A program made the translations under genes and the position numbers. This document shows positions 1 to 10,979 of a DNA stretch of 64,000 bases, in pieces. The notes under the pieces are model-generated. The model was not told the origin of the DNA and made no database searches. It worked only from the letters and a program-made list of their open reading frames with translations. The DNA comes from Purshia tridentata (taxonomy: Eukaryota > Streptophyta > Magnoliopsida > Rosales > Rosaceae). The stretch lies in contig QANT01001927.1 of the NCBI GenBank assembly GCA_003254885.1, positions 1-64,000 of the forward strand, in the 5' to 3' direction. The number at the start of each line of letters is the position of its first letter. Positions within the stretch are counted from its first letter, which is position 1.

Positions 1-190
1 GAATTCCTTAATTAGTTCCTTGTTGAAAGCTCTCTCTTTTTTCACTATGAATGAGAGGACGCTTCTCTATTCTTTCAGTAGATCATTCAAATTAATATAG
101 TTGTCAGAAATATAGATTTGATAATAAATAACTCAATAATGAATGTACATAAAAACTCTAATTTAGTAATAAAAAAAAATACAGGCACAA

Positions 191-1562
191 CGCTACTAGA
201 AAAATTGTTATAGGGCACAGTGCATTATTTGTGTCGTTTTGACATAAGAGGTACAAATAATTGTGTCTTAATGACATTAGGCACGATGCAGCCACAATTA
301 ATATATTTGTTTCTGCAATCAGGGTTTCCATTGTTAATAGAGCACAAATTGGATATTTGGGGCAAACGACACAAATATTTGTCTCTACTCTAACAATAAA
401 ACAGCTCATCTACAATACTGTTGTACTTGACGTGACATACTTAAATGTCAAAACTACAAAATTGTGCGCAAAAAATATATTTTAATAATAAAAAAATATT
501 GGTATGTACAACAAAGTTAAGCCTTTTCATTCAATAAAAGTATTGTTCATACAAAAATTATATCATAGAAATCAAAGACATGTAGCAAAATAACAATTGA
601 GAACCAAACCCAGAAAAAAAGTAACTTTTATTTTAAACCTTCACAATCTTGCCTTCAATGTGAATATAAAACATCAACAAGAATAGCTTTCTTTATCAAA
701 TATTCCCACCCATGAATGTATCACCTTCTCATAAAGTCATAACCTCCTAACCTGCAAACAGAACCAACAGAACTAGAGTGAGGAAAAAAATTAAAACAGA
801 AACAAACCCACGCACCCACCTGGTGAGAGCAAAAAGATTTAACTTTGGCTGACTATCAGGCAACTAGCCTAAAAATCAACTTTCAATATTAATATATCTC
901 ATAATCCCAAATACAAGCACATTAACTATTCTACTTATATGAATTATATAATAGAAATAAGCATACGCCAGAAGCAACTGCCAGGTAGGAAAAGCTTAAT
1001 ACAATTAATTAGAAAATAAGAAAAATAGATAAAGGAAATAACAAGAAAGCTTCCAAGTTCACCAATGAAATATTATGAATCACATCCCAAGAAAAATATG
1101 AGCTCATAGTTACCGAAATGAAATTTTCCAAAATAAACAATAAATAAACTAGAATTGATACAAAAAAATTCACGAATTTAAAGCCCAGAAAAATGTTATG
1201 GGCAAACAAGAAAGCTAAGACAAATAGAAAGAAAGTAATTAAATACCTTCTTAATCCAGCCCGAGGGAACAACCTCCTCTTTTGCAGCCTCCTTCTCCAC
1301 TGAGCTTGCCATTTGAATTTCACCTACCAAAATTTAGACAAATTAATAGAGAGATAGAGGAAAAATGTGAGCGAAAAAAAAAAATGAACAAACCCACCGA
1401 CCCTACCCCCGTCCACTGTTGGCAACCTTTCTCACCACCAGAGTTGATTGGGTTGCCAGCGAACAACGGCGGTCCGTGACGGAAGCAGCTAGAGGAAGAA
1501 AGAGAATGGGTGAGAGACAAAGACAGAGCGAGAACAAGTGAGAAGGGAAGGGAGAAAGAGAA

Positions 1563-1596
<34 letters not shown>

Positions 1597-1937
1597 TCTA
1601 ACAATGGGAGGGAGAAACAGACGGAGGCATGTAGAGAAAGGTAGAAAAATCTTAAGGGTTTATTGAAAAATGTAATTATTCATATTAAATATTTAATTGG
1701 ACACATATATTTGTGTTTATATAAAAAGTTCAACAATAATTTTGATGTTGATGTGATGAGAGATTATTTAAACGTTAATTTAGGCACCAAAATTTGTGCC
1801 TAATACGAGGGACACATATAGGTGTCACAAATCATATATATGTCTAAATATTATACAGCACATATCAACTATATTAGTGCTCAATGTAAAAAAGTTGTCA
1901 CATATATTTGTGCTCAATGCCTATTTTTCTAGTAGTG
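191..1937. mobile_element. Non-autonomous CACTA (En/Spm-type) DNA transposon, about 1.75 kb
   Basis: The right end, read inward on the minus strand, is CACTACTAGAAAAATAG. The left end at 191 is the matching CGCTACTAGAAAAAT, with one change in the CACTA terminus. The trinucleotide CAA directly flanks both ends (188-190 and 1938-1940), which is the 3-bp target duplication expected of CACTA elements. Both subterminal zones repeat short GCACAAAT / ATTTGTGC-like words (about 211-400 and 1785-1920), the usual transposase-binding arrangement. No transposase frame is visible, so it looks non-autonomous. The interior has GA-rich, gene-like sequence (see the exon-like entry at 1247-1312). Confidence is high because ends and target duplication agree. 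Confidence 0.82.
1247..1312 (-). pseudogene. Exon-like coding fragment inside the CACTA element
   Basis: On the minus strand an ATG at 1312 opens a 22-codon stretch beginning MASSVEKEAAKEEVVPSGW. It ends in AAG followed by GTATTT, a plausible splice donor. A GA-rich stretch upstream (about 1500-1600) looks like a plant 5' UTR. A second exon-like piece, bounded by TTTGCAG and AAG/GTGATA, lies near 726-752. This pattern fits a host gene fragment captured by the transposon. The acidic leader followed by PSGWIKK faintly recalls the start of plant methyl-CpG-binding-domain proteins, but that is only an impression. Confidence 0.3.
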
Positions 1938-1964
1938 CAAAAGAAGTACTAACATATTAACATT

Positions 1965-2200
1965 GAGGCTTGCATGCAAATTGCAATGTACCTAAAAGAC
2001 AGAATTTCGGCCCTGCTTTTGTGCTTTCAGTTCCTTAGGTGTTCGTCCTAGGATACAATAATAATCAATAATTTTAAATTGAAACACTGCAACTCTGAAC
2101 TCCAACTAACCAATTATATATTTGTACTCTTTTTTAAGAATATAATAGAGTGAATAAAATATAGAATTCTAATTAATATTTGGAATGAGCTATACTGGGT
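1965..2200. repeat. Diverged dispersed repeat, copy 1
   Basis: This stretch resembles 8140-8350 in order and wording. Both contain GAGGCTTGC, an 'aagacagaatttc/aagacagatatttc' word, a 'cttgtgctt' word, 'gtgttcgtcc...ggatacaa', and a following AT-rich part. The family is not identified, and no terminal repeats or coding sequence are seen. Confidence 0.4.
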
Positions 2201-2707
2201 TTATATAGAACCCAAGGCATCCTTTCAATGCAACATGATTATTCACTAGATTTTCGCAGTGGTTGCTGTATAATATAAAAGATGCAACTTATGGCGGGCC
2301 GGAAACTGAGACTAAAACCCCAGGTCACACACAACTCCTATGGGCAGGAAAAGCACATCACCCATATTGAGACTAAAAATTATGGATATCAGGAAAACTG
2401 AAACCCAAAATGGCGGGCCTATCCATGTGAAAAGCCCAGAAGGAGAGAGAATGATTGACGTACGTTATTATGAATCAGTAGTATATGATACATAGGAGAA
2501 AGAGGAAAAAGTTGGTTGACCGATGAGTTGAATAAAAAAATGATGAAAAAAAGTAATAATATTAATACATGATGAATTTAATTTGGTAGCATATATGGGA
2601 GTGACCGAATTCAGACAATTAAGTGGCTACCTGCAACTGTAAGTCAAATCCACCAGTTCCCTGCCTTTGCCAAGTCGGAATCAAATGATATGGAAGCCCC
2701 TCACTTC

Positions 2708-5416
2708 TTATAAACGAGGTTGGAAGGTGGGAAGGAAAACATCTGGAGCATCTTTGTCGTCCCACTCTAACCCATTCCACCACTCTTCCTCTCCTTTAAT
2801 GATGAGATTGCATCCTTGGGCACTCCTTGAGTCCAGTGGCAGCTTCTTCAGTGCTGGGCAATTACTTATGCCGACAAACTTCAGATATGGAAAGGGTAAG
2901 GCACTTTCATATATGCTCTGCAACTGTGGTACATTAAGCAATCCCAACCTCTTAAGTTTTGCAAATGGGTTCAATTCTTTTACCACATTTGCCACTCCGC
3001 CCAATATTTCCAAATTTATTATTTTTTCTATTCCTGAGCAGTCCATTACATATAATTCGGTGAGATTTGGAGCTAAAATGAGCCACGTCAGATCCTTCAG
3101 TTTTCTGCAGTGGTCTATAAATACGTGTTGAAGACGAACGAAGCAACTTCTGCTTATCGTCATCGAGTCGCGAGGATCATTAGGACCTCGTGCTTCCCAA
3201 TTAACCTTCAATTCTTCCAAATCAGTACACTTTTTAATTAAAAGCCATTCAAGATATTTCATATTGGCCAGAGATGATGGTATATCAAGAAACCTCATAT
3301 TGTTAAGAACTTGGAGAATGAGCTGTCGAGTGCAGGTCACTAAGTTAGGGTAGCTGAATAAGTGTTGGACACAAGAGGTACTTGTTATATGCAAAGTCAA
3401 GAGCTCTAGGTGTTTCAAACACTGCAATTCATCCAACATTGCTTTTTCACTGTCAAAAGGACATTTGTCTTTACCACCACAGTTCCGCATCATCAAAACT
3501 TTTAGCATGGAAAAACTTGATATTATATGCGGTGGAACAAATTCAAGCTTCTCTGTAAACTCCAAATTCAAGTATTTTAGCCTTAACAAGTCCTTTAACT
3601 CAGTTGGCAACTCTCTAATACCAGTTTGTGACAAATTTAGATGCTCTAATGAAACAAGTTTTGAAACTCCGGATGGTAGTTCAGTTAACTCCTCATTTTT
3701 AGACAAATCCAAAACTTGAAGTGAACGCATAGAATCAAAGAAGCTTTCGGCAACCTTCTTCAATTTATTTCCTCGAAGAAACAAGGTCAACAAATTGGGA
3801 CATTCTGGTATTTCAACTAAATGTTCAATATGATTATTCATTAGTGACACCCTTTCTACGCCCTTCCATTTTCCAACATTCGGTACTTCACTCAAATTGG
3901 CACCTGATTCCACAAGGAAAGTCTTGTTTGTTTTCATTGGAGGACGTGCTAACCACAATGCCATCTCCCGAGTGATATCATGCATTTTTACATCATATTC
4001 GTCGTATGCTTCCAACAAACATGCACTGAGAAGAGTGCCTATGATATCGTAACTCTCATTTTCTGCCTTCTCTACATTAGCATATTCATCTAATATTCCC
4101 TCACACATCCAAAAATGTGATAAACTATTTTTAGCTATGACAAAATCTTCGGGAAATAAAGCACAATATAAGAAGCAGGATTTAACTTTCTCGCTTGGTA
4201 GATTATCATAACTAAACTTTAATAGGCGCAACACCTTATCTTCCATACCTGAAAACTCCGTGGGAGAATTCTTCAAAACATCAATTGCATAGTTCCATTC
4301 TTGCAGAGTTGTCTTGGAAGCCATGGTTCGACCGACTGTAATTAGTGCAAGTGGCAAACCGTCACACTCTTTTGCAACAGTTTTAGCAAGCTCGGGGATA
4401 TCTGAATGAATGTCGAAAATTGTTTCTTTCCCAACCTTGTCTTGAAACAATTCCCATGCTTTGTCCCATGCCAAACACTTCACTTCTATCTTCTTGTGAG
4501 CATCCATATGACCACATATGTCCTTGGAACGAGTTGTGAAGACTACTTTGGACTTATTTGCTTCACCAGGAATAGGAACCCCTACTTTGGTGATTTCAAT
4601 CGGCTCCCATATGTCATCTAATAGTAACACAAACTTCTTTTCGCTCAAGAACCTAAAGATATCTTGAGCGTTTTCATCCTGCTTCTTTTGCTTCCATGTG
4701 TCACCAGAAAGCCCAATCTTTTCACCAATATTATCCTGAATAAGTTCAAGGTTGTGGTCCTTTGCATTTGAAACCACTGTCCAGATCACAATATCAAAAT
4801 CATTACGAGTTTGGGCCAACTTGTTTCTGATTTGGGTTAGGAGGGTGGTCTTGCCTACCCCTCCCATTCCATATAAGCCAATTTTTCCCACTTGATCATC
4901 TTCAATGAGTCTCCAAACCTTATCAAGCATCAATTCCATGCCCACAGTAGGCTCAACAGCTACTTGATTGACTACAGGTGCAGCTACTCTTTCAGTGACC
5001 TCTGCAAAAACTCCCTTGTTCTTTAAATCAGCGACTTGCACAAGCATTCTAGCCACACCTTTTCCACACTTGTAGCTGGAGTTGTAGTTCTTCGAACAGT
5101 AACCTCCACAACAGAGTTTCTCAATTTCTTGATTGCCCTGACTTACAACTTGGTTCGCTTCAGCCTCCAAAGTTTCCACCCTTGAAATCCACCACTGTAC
5201 ATGGTATGACCGCTTCATGAATGGCCGCTGCTCGTCGACCTCAACCCTTCTCTTGACACCATTCTTTATAGACGTCAATTCTTCCAAAGAAGTTGTCAGA
5301 GCTTCAAGGTTTTCTTGGAGCTTACGGACATATTGTTGTCGTCGTCCAATAGTGGAATCCCAGCAGCGAGTAATAATGGCATCGCCTGATAAGGAGACTG
5401 AAAATATGTTGCCCAT
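2708..5416 (-). CDS. RPS5-like CC-NB-LRR disease resistance protein, intact
   Basis: A single uninterrupted exon encodes 902 residues, the usual length for this family. The start MGNIFSVS has Gly2, the N-myristoylation context typical of RPS5-type proteins at the plasma membrane. The coiled-coil domain covers about 25-130. NB-ARC motifs follow in order: P-loop GMGGVGKTT at 183-191, kinase-2 FVLLLDDIW at 262-270, RNBS-B KVVFTTRS near 290-297, GLPLAL at 353-358, RNBS-D CFLYCALFPED at 414-424, and the MHD switch at 478-480. Leucine-rich repeats run from about 525 to the end and include the family's KDLTWL and LKKLPLDS words. The family senses pathogen effectors, in RPS5 through cleavage of a guarded kinase, and triggers hypersensitive cell death. 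This is the only complete NLR of the four here. A miR482/2118-like target lies in the P-loop codons. The partner effector is unknown. Confidence 0.95.
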   Translation of the reverse strand: MGNIFSVSLSGDAIITRCWDSTIGRRQQYVRKLQENLEALTTSLEELTSIKNGVKRRVEVDEQRPFMKRSYHVQWWISRVETLEAEANQVVSQGNQEIEKLCCGGYCSKNYNSSYKCGKGVARMLVQVADLKNKGVFAEVTERVAAPVVNQVAVEPTVGMELMLDKVWRLIEDDQVGKIGLYGMGGVGKTTLLTQIRNKLAQTRNDFDIVIWTVVSNAKDHNLELIQDNIGEKIGLSGDTWKQKKQDENAQDIFRFLSEKKFVLLLDDIWEPIEITKVGVPIPGEANKSKVVFTTRSKDICGHMDAHKKIEVKCLAWDKAWELFQDKVGKETIFDIHSDIPELAKTVAKECDGLPLALITVGRTMASKTTLQEWNYAIDVLKNSPTEFSGMEDKVLRLLKFSYDNLPSEKVKSCFLYCALFPEDFVIAKNSLSHFWMCEGILDEYANVEKAENESYDIIGTLLSACLLEAYDEYDVKMHDITREMALWLARPPMKTNKTFLVESGANLSEVPNVGKWKGVERVSLMNNHIEHLVEIPECPNLLTLFLRGNKLKKVAESFFDSMRSLQVLDLSKNEELTELPSGVSKLVSLEHLNLSQTGIRELPTELKDLLRLKYLNLEFTEKLEFVPPHIISSFSMLKVLMMRNCGGKDKCPFDSEKAMLDELQCLKHLELLTLHITSTSCVQHLFSYPNLVTCTRQLILQVLNNMRFLDIPSSLANMKYLEWLLIKKCTDLEELKVNWEARGPNDPRDSMTISRSCFVRLQHVFIDHCRKLKDLTWLILAPNLTELYVMDCSGIEKIINLEILGGVANVVKELNPFAKLKRLGLLNVPQLQSIYESALPFPYLKFVGISNCPALKKLPLDSRSAQGCNLIIKGEEEWWNGLEWDDKDAPDVFLPTFQPRL
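4849..4870 (+). promoter_or_regulatory. Putative miR482/2118 target site in P-loop codons (site is in the minus-strand mRNA)
   Basis: The plus strand over the GMGGVGKT codons ends in CCCCTCCCATTCC after a TCTTGCCTA start. As I recall the family, this is very close to the mature miR482/2118 microRNAs, so the NLR mRNA would pair with such a miRNA almost perfectly. The equivalent sites in the two other copies (15542-15563 and 21175-21196) read TCTTGCCCA at the start. In many eudicots this site leads to NLR cleavage and phased siRNAs. No miRNA gene was seen in this window. Confidence 0.6.
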
Positions 5417-7194
5417 TGCTTGCAGATCGATCGAAAATGGATCGAAAGAATTACAAGATTTCTAAATACTTTTGAGAGAGTAGCACAAACACATACAGGA
5501 GGGGGGAGAGAGGGAGACAGAGAGAGAGTTGATAATGTGGACTGTGGATAAAGGCCTCCTTGGATTCTCCTTGGTACACTGAAGACTTGACCCGGCTCAT
5601 CAGGTCTTAAGAGGTAGTGGGTGGTGGGGCTCAGGGCTCACCCAAGACTTAAATTCAAAAACCCAATAATTTATACAAAAAACAGGACTCAATCAAAAAC
5701 TCATGGCTCAGGGCAGTGTGAACCTGGATACTTGACCCGACTTTAATTTAAAGCCAGTAATGGAGCCGGTGTGGGTAGTGGGTGGTGGGGCTCCCAATCC
5801 CATCAGTTCTGGTACAATAAGTTTGGTGGAGGTTTCAAATAAAGACCCATTTGCATGCAGCTTCAAATTTGATCTACACAGAACACTAATATTTTAAAAG
5901 TATCTTAGAATATAGAAAACTACTAATCCTGTAATCCATGACATCATTGAAATTAGGCCCTCCACTGCTCAAGGTTAGGCTCAAGGTTAAGCTCTGTCTC
6001 TCAACAATGACAAGTTAATTAAAATCCCCTGTTTATTTGATCAAAATTTAGTTAGAAAAAATAAATGAAGGAAACTCTTAAAGTGGAGACACATCAAGAA
6101 CTGGCAGCACAAACTATTAAATTTTGTAGGTTGTCATGCACATACAAGACGGACAGAGGCAACACAAATTGTTAGATCTAGCGGGAGGTAGGACCCACCG
6201 GAAGACAGAGCTTTGGTATTCATGTTAGCTGGTTGGCCCAGTTCTTGAGTAGATGTTACACGCTGTTTGCAAAATATTATTTATTTAAAATAAATAGAAA
6301 ATTTTTTTTAATTTTTTTTTTTTGAGAGCTAGGATCCTCGGAATGAGAGATTTGTAATAATTGTTCCCTATAAATTGCGACAAAGAGGTCTTGCAAGTTG
6401 CAACCCATTTTTCTGTTGCACACAACTCTTAGTTCAAGTGGTTTAAATAAGATGGAGTGAAGGAAATAGGTCTGATTATAACTAATTATGAAAAAGAGAC
6501 ATTTTTGTCCACTCTAATGAATTGGGTTTAGAAGATAAGAGCAGTATATGGTCATCTATGAATGACCGCGTAAAACTTCCTTTTTTGTAGGTCCATAATG
6601 ATCATAAACCTTTGCTTTTCGTGCAGTTTTGATCTTTAATACCATATTTTTCTTAACAAAGTTACTGGACAACACTAATGAAAAGAAATTCATAAAGCAC
6701 TAGCTTTTTCAAATAAAAGTATCTTTTTCTTTTGCTTTATTTTGCTTGATAAGTGAATTTTGTAAAGCTATATGTAATAGGACCTTAACGAACATAATTA
6801 ATAGGAATAATTACTCTATGCTACATATTTTTTATTGATTTTAATATGTACTACACTTATTTATATAATGTAACAATTAGGTTAGTTTATTTAACAAAAA
6901 GGTAACCGTGACTACGTGACTAGTGGCCTTTATTAATTCTTTAATTAGTGGTTGGCAATTCATTTTATTTTATTTTTTTTTCTCTCTCTCTCTTTTATTA
7001 TTATGAACTAAAATTACAAAATGAAAATACAAAATTAAAACTGTGTACTGAAATTGCTACTATTTTAATTTGTTAATTAAAACTGAAACTTGAAAACTAA
7101 AAAAATATAATAATATAAAGTTAAAATTGAAATTAAAACCAAAATTCAATATTTAATTATACTATTATACCTTTGAAAAAAAAAAAAATGAAAC

Positions 7195-7545
7195 TAAAAC
7201 TGTGAGTAAAAATTGAAACTGAAACTATAATGTGAAATTAAAATTAGAAGAACTGAAACTGTAATGTGAAACTACAACTAAAAAACTGAAACTGTAATGT
7301 GAAACTGAAATTGGAAGAACTGAAATTGTAATGTGAAATTGAAATTGGAAGAACTGAAACTGTACTGCAAATATGAAGAATTGAAACTGTATTGTAAATA
7401 TGAAGAATTGAAACTGTACTGTAAATATGAAGAACTAAAACTGTACTGCAAATATGAAGAACTGAAATTGTACTGCAATATAAAGAATTGAAACTTTACT
7501 ATAAATATAAAAAACTGAAACTGTACTGCAAATATGAAGTGAAAA
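7195..7545. repeat. Minisatellite with a unit of about 27 bp
   Basis: Imperfect direct repeats of a unit like GAACTGAAACTGTACTGCAA plus ATATGAA recur about seven times from 7348 to 7540. They are preceded by a longer, related variant (aactgaaactgtaatgtgaaa...) from about 7195. The open frame seen on the minus strand is only a repeat translation (QYSFSSSYL repeated). Confidence 0.8.
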
Positions 7546-8139
7546 AAGAAAAAGAAAATTAGAGGCGAAAACTAATAAATTTGATGTTTATTTACAAATT
7601 TAGAAGTAGATGATTAGGGTTTTGGGTTGTGGGTGATTTGATATAACCTTGAAATTAAATTTGTGGTTGTGAATAAGTTGATGTTATTTTGAAATTAAAT
7701 TAAAAGTGAGTTATAAATAAAATATTGAGTTTGAATGTTTTTGATTAATTTTTTCAAGAATCAGTAACTTATAATTAAATCACTCTAATTAATAATTAAT
7801 GAAAGGAATAGCTTTCCTATCAATTTACAATCAAAATGTATTTAAACAACTTTTCTTTTTATCTTGTTCATATACCAGATCGGCATAGAATCCAAGAAAA
7901 TTCAAGTTCTATCATTGTAACAATCAATAGTTGAGTGATAATCTTCATTCATGAGCAAGTTTTTGTTGGTTATGGAACAAAGTTAGGATTGCAAACACAA
8001 TATATAAATAAAAAATACCGAAAATTTTTCAATAATATCACTCAATGTAAAATTCACAAATATAACAATTTAAATACAATTACAAGAATATAAACTTTAA
8101 CTCAATCTATTACAGAATAATATAAAAGAAAGTAGATAG

Positions 8140-8350
8140 AGGCTTGCCTTAGCAATGTCTTAAGACAGATATTTCACCCCTACTCTTGTGCTTGTAGTTT
8201 CAGATGGGTGTCCGTCCCTCGGATACAACTATCTAATTCAAAGTATAGCACTCAAACTTTGAATTCTAGCGAACTTGTGTGTTTATTCTCTTAAGTATTT
8301 GACAACTCTAATTTCCTTGAAGAACTAACAATACTCAACTTGATTCTATT
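8140..8350. repeat. Diverged dispersed repeat, copy 2
   Basis: This is the partner of 1965-2200, with shared order of words over about 150-200 bp. It is AT-rich, non-coding and of unknown family. Confidence 0.4.
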
Positions 8351-8838
8351 TCTAAATGCCATGTGAAGATGTTTATTTATAGGGATTGGAAGATTGCAAC
8401 CTTTCACAATGAGAAGTTGCAATTCTTCACATGTAACCCTTCACAATGAAAAGTTATAACCTTTCTCTATGAGAAGTTGCAGCCCATAGATATTGAAAGG
8501 TTATCTCTATAAAAACTAATTACAACCCTTCATAATTAATGAAAAGTTGCAACCTAAATTTTAAGTGAGAAGTCACACCTTTTCATAAAAAAATTGAAAA
8601 GATACAACTTTTAAAATTTCTATTCAAACATATTCTAACAGTTTTCCCTTTTCCTTTCAAAATAACTAAATTAAGGACTCATCTGCAGGTCAACTTTTAT
8701 TACCTCTATCAAATACTAATCATGGAAAAATATCTTAGAAATAATTACATTTGTACATACCTCTTGTAAATATTATATATATTCTTTTGTTCCTTCCAGT
8801 TCTCGATCATTTCATTTTTAGTGTTAGCTAGAGCCTTC

Positions 8839-8876
8839 GCGCGCGCGCATACACACACATATATATATATATATAC
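8839..8876. repeat. Compound (GC)n(AC)n(AT)n microsatellite
   Basis: A run of GC dinucleotides passes into ACACAC and then into a long AT run. It is a plain simple-sequence repeat. Confidence 0.9.
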
Positions 8877-9224
8877 ATACGTGACAAATTTTTTCAATGA
8901 AATAATTAACATTCATGAACAGTATTCTTTGAAATTCCCAGAACATTCTTCTCACGTCTCACCCCTTTTTTTAATTAATCTAGTCATACTTATTCGGTCC
9001 TGTAGTATATGATATATAGGAGAGAGAGGAAAATAGTTGGTTGAGTTCAATAAAAAAAGCAAAAAAAAAAAAAAACAAGGAATAAGGATGAAGAAAAGGA
9101 ATAATACATGTTGAATTTAATTTGGTAGCATGGGAAGTGACCGAATTCAGACAATTAATTGTGGCTACCTGCAAGGCTGCCTGCCTTTGCCAATTAGTCG
9201 GAATCAAATGATATGGAAGCCCCT

Positions 9225-10110
9225 CACTACTTACCATTTCCAAGGTTTGAAGGTGGGAAGGAAAACATTTGGATCATCTTTCTCTCCGTCAATAATGATG
9301 AGATTGCATCCTCGGGCACTCCTTGATTGAGTCCTGTGGCAGCTTCTTCAGTGCTGGGCAATCACTTGTGTAGACTCCCTTCACATATGGAAAGGGTAAG
9401 GCACTTTCATATATGCTCTGCAGCATTGATTCTCCAAAGCCAAGTATATAAGTTTTGCAAATGGGTTCAATTCTTTTACCACATTTGCCACTCCACCCAA
9501 TCTTTCCAAATTTATTATTTTTTCCATTCTTGAGCAGTCCCATATATATAAAATGGTAAGATTTGGAGCAAAAATAAGTCAAGTCAGATCCTTCAGTTTG
9601 TGGCATTTATATACATTTACTTGTTGAAGGCGAACGAAGCAACTTCTGTTTATCGTCATCGAGTCGCGAGGATCATTAGGACCTCGTGCTTCCCAATTAA
9701 CCTTCAATTCTTCCAAATCAGTACACTTTATAATTACAAGCCCTTCAAGATATTTCATATTGGCCAGAGATGATATATCAAAAAACCTAGTATTGAGAAG
9801 TTGGAGGCTGAGACATTGAGTACATGTCACTAAGTGATAGTAGCTGCATAATAGTTTGAAACAAGAGGTAATTGTTATGCTCAAAGTCGAGCTCTAGGTG
9901 TTTCAAACACTGCAATTCATCCAACATTGCTTTTTCACTGTCAAAAGGACATTTAGCACGATAGTTCCGCATCATCAAAACTTTTAGCATGGAAAAACTT
10001 GATATTATATGCGGTGGAACAAATTCAAGCTTCTCTGTAAGCTCCAAATTCAAGTATTTTAGCCTTAACAAGTCCTTTAACTCAATTGGCGACTCTCTTA
10101 TACCAATTTG
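9225..10110 (-). pseudogene. NLR pseudogene fragment: C-terminal LRR only
   Basis: This is closely similar to the last third of the intact NLR (its 2640-3610), including the VPPHIISSFSMLKVLMMRN and KCPFDSEKAMLDELQCLKHL words. The frame is broken by several small indels. The 3' flank is duplicated too, since 9003-9225 matches 2477-2700. The coiled coil, NB-ARC and first LRRs are absent. At about 10101-10112 the LRR sequence runs straight into the block that elsewhere lies upstream of NLR genes (compare 18040 and 21910). It is therefore an internally deleted NLR, not a truncated insertion. No function is expected. Confidence 0.9.
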
Positions 10111-10979
10111 GTGAACTAATTATATGATAAAATTATGACCAACTGACCAAGTTCTTTACATCATAGGTATTATATATATTGTTTTGTCATTTTCATATAC
10201 CAGTCTTAATATTGCATAGTATTTTTATTTTTTGAATAGATTAGGGCTGCATTATTTGACATATTCCTGGTCTAAAGAATAAACTCAACTTTTTTCATTT
10301 TTTTTTTTCAAGTACAAAATGAAAAAATACTATGATTGGCTGGATCCACATGCAAAAACACAATGATTGGCCGCCACTTTTTAAAAAGCTGAGCACTCCA
10401 CAACACCACAGAGTACTCGGTACACACACTGGGCATTCGGTATAGGGTCACCGAGAGCTTAAAATGCCACTGTATAACTGTAGTAATTTGCCCTTAAAAA
10501 AATAAAAATAAATGAGTGCTTGACGCAAAAAACACAGAATAGAATATAATGTGTGCTTTATTCGTACAAAGTTAACCTATTGTCATTCTAACTTTTTAGA
10601 TGAGTTCTCCCTCATGTACCGAACTGTAAAATAGAAGAGTAGTTTACTTTTTGTTTATAAACTACCTATCATCTATTAAAGTGTTATTTATTAACCAACT
10701 AATTATTGATATAGTGTTAATTTTTTTATAAATAAATAAATATTAAAAATATCTTAAGTTTGAAGCCCTTCACCCTTTAAATTAAGAGAAAAAAAAAAAA
10801 TTTCCATTCATCAGACATTCACAACTATACGGTCCAACATCGAGCTGACGAATAATTCTTGGCAGTCGGTCATATACATGTCAGAAGTCATTTTTTTTTT
10901 AGAGCAGTTGAATTTGAGTTTTTCTTTCACCGTGGAGTACATGTGATGCACATCTGTACATGGATAGTTAATTGTGCGA
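10111..10979. repeat. Duplicated NLR 5' block joined to photolyase pseudogene 1
   Basis: 10105-10480 matches 18035-18450 and, in its first 200 bp or so, 21905-22130, which is the 5' flank of another NLR copy. 10828-10979 matches 18537-18690. The stretch 10480-10828 has no clear partner here. The block is non-coding and AT-rich. It marks the spacer of the divergent NLR-photolyase unit. Confidence 0.8.

Larger units (their letters stand above)
5417..9000. other. Intergenic, gene-poor, AT-rich
   Basis: This holds the probable promoter and GA-rich leader of the NLR at 2708-5416 (GA run about 5500-5530), a word 'gtagtgggtggtggggct' present twice (about 5612 and 5779), the minisatellite at 7195-7545, dispersed repeat copy 2 at 8140-8350, and a compound microsatellite at 8839-8876. 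I see no convincing gene. Confidence 0.6.

Noticed and set aside
2667-3131. Open frame of 154 codons on the plus strand
   Set aside because: It is the antisense shadow of the intact NLR's LRR codons. Similar plus-strand frames recur in the NLR pseudogenes at the same place.
7195-7545. CRISPR-like repeat array
   Set aside because: Units are directly adjacent and imperfect with no unique spacers. It is a minisatellite in a plant genome.
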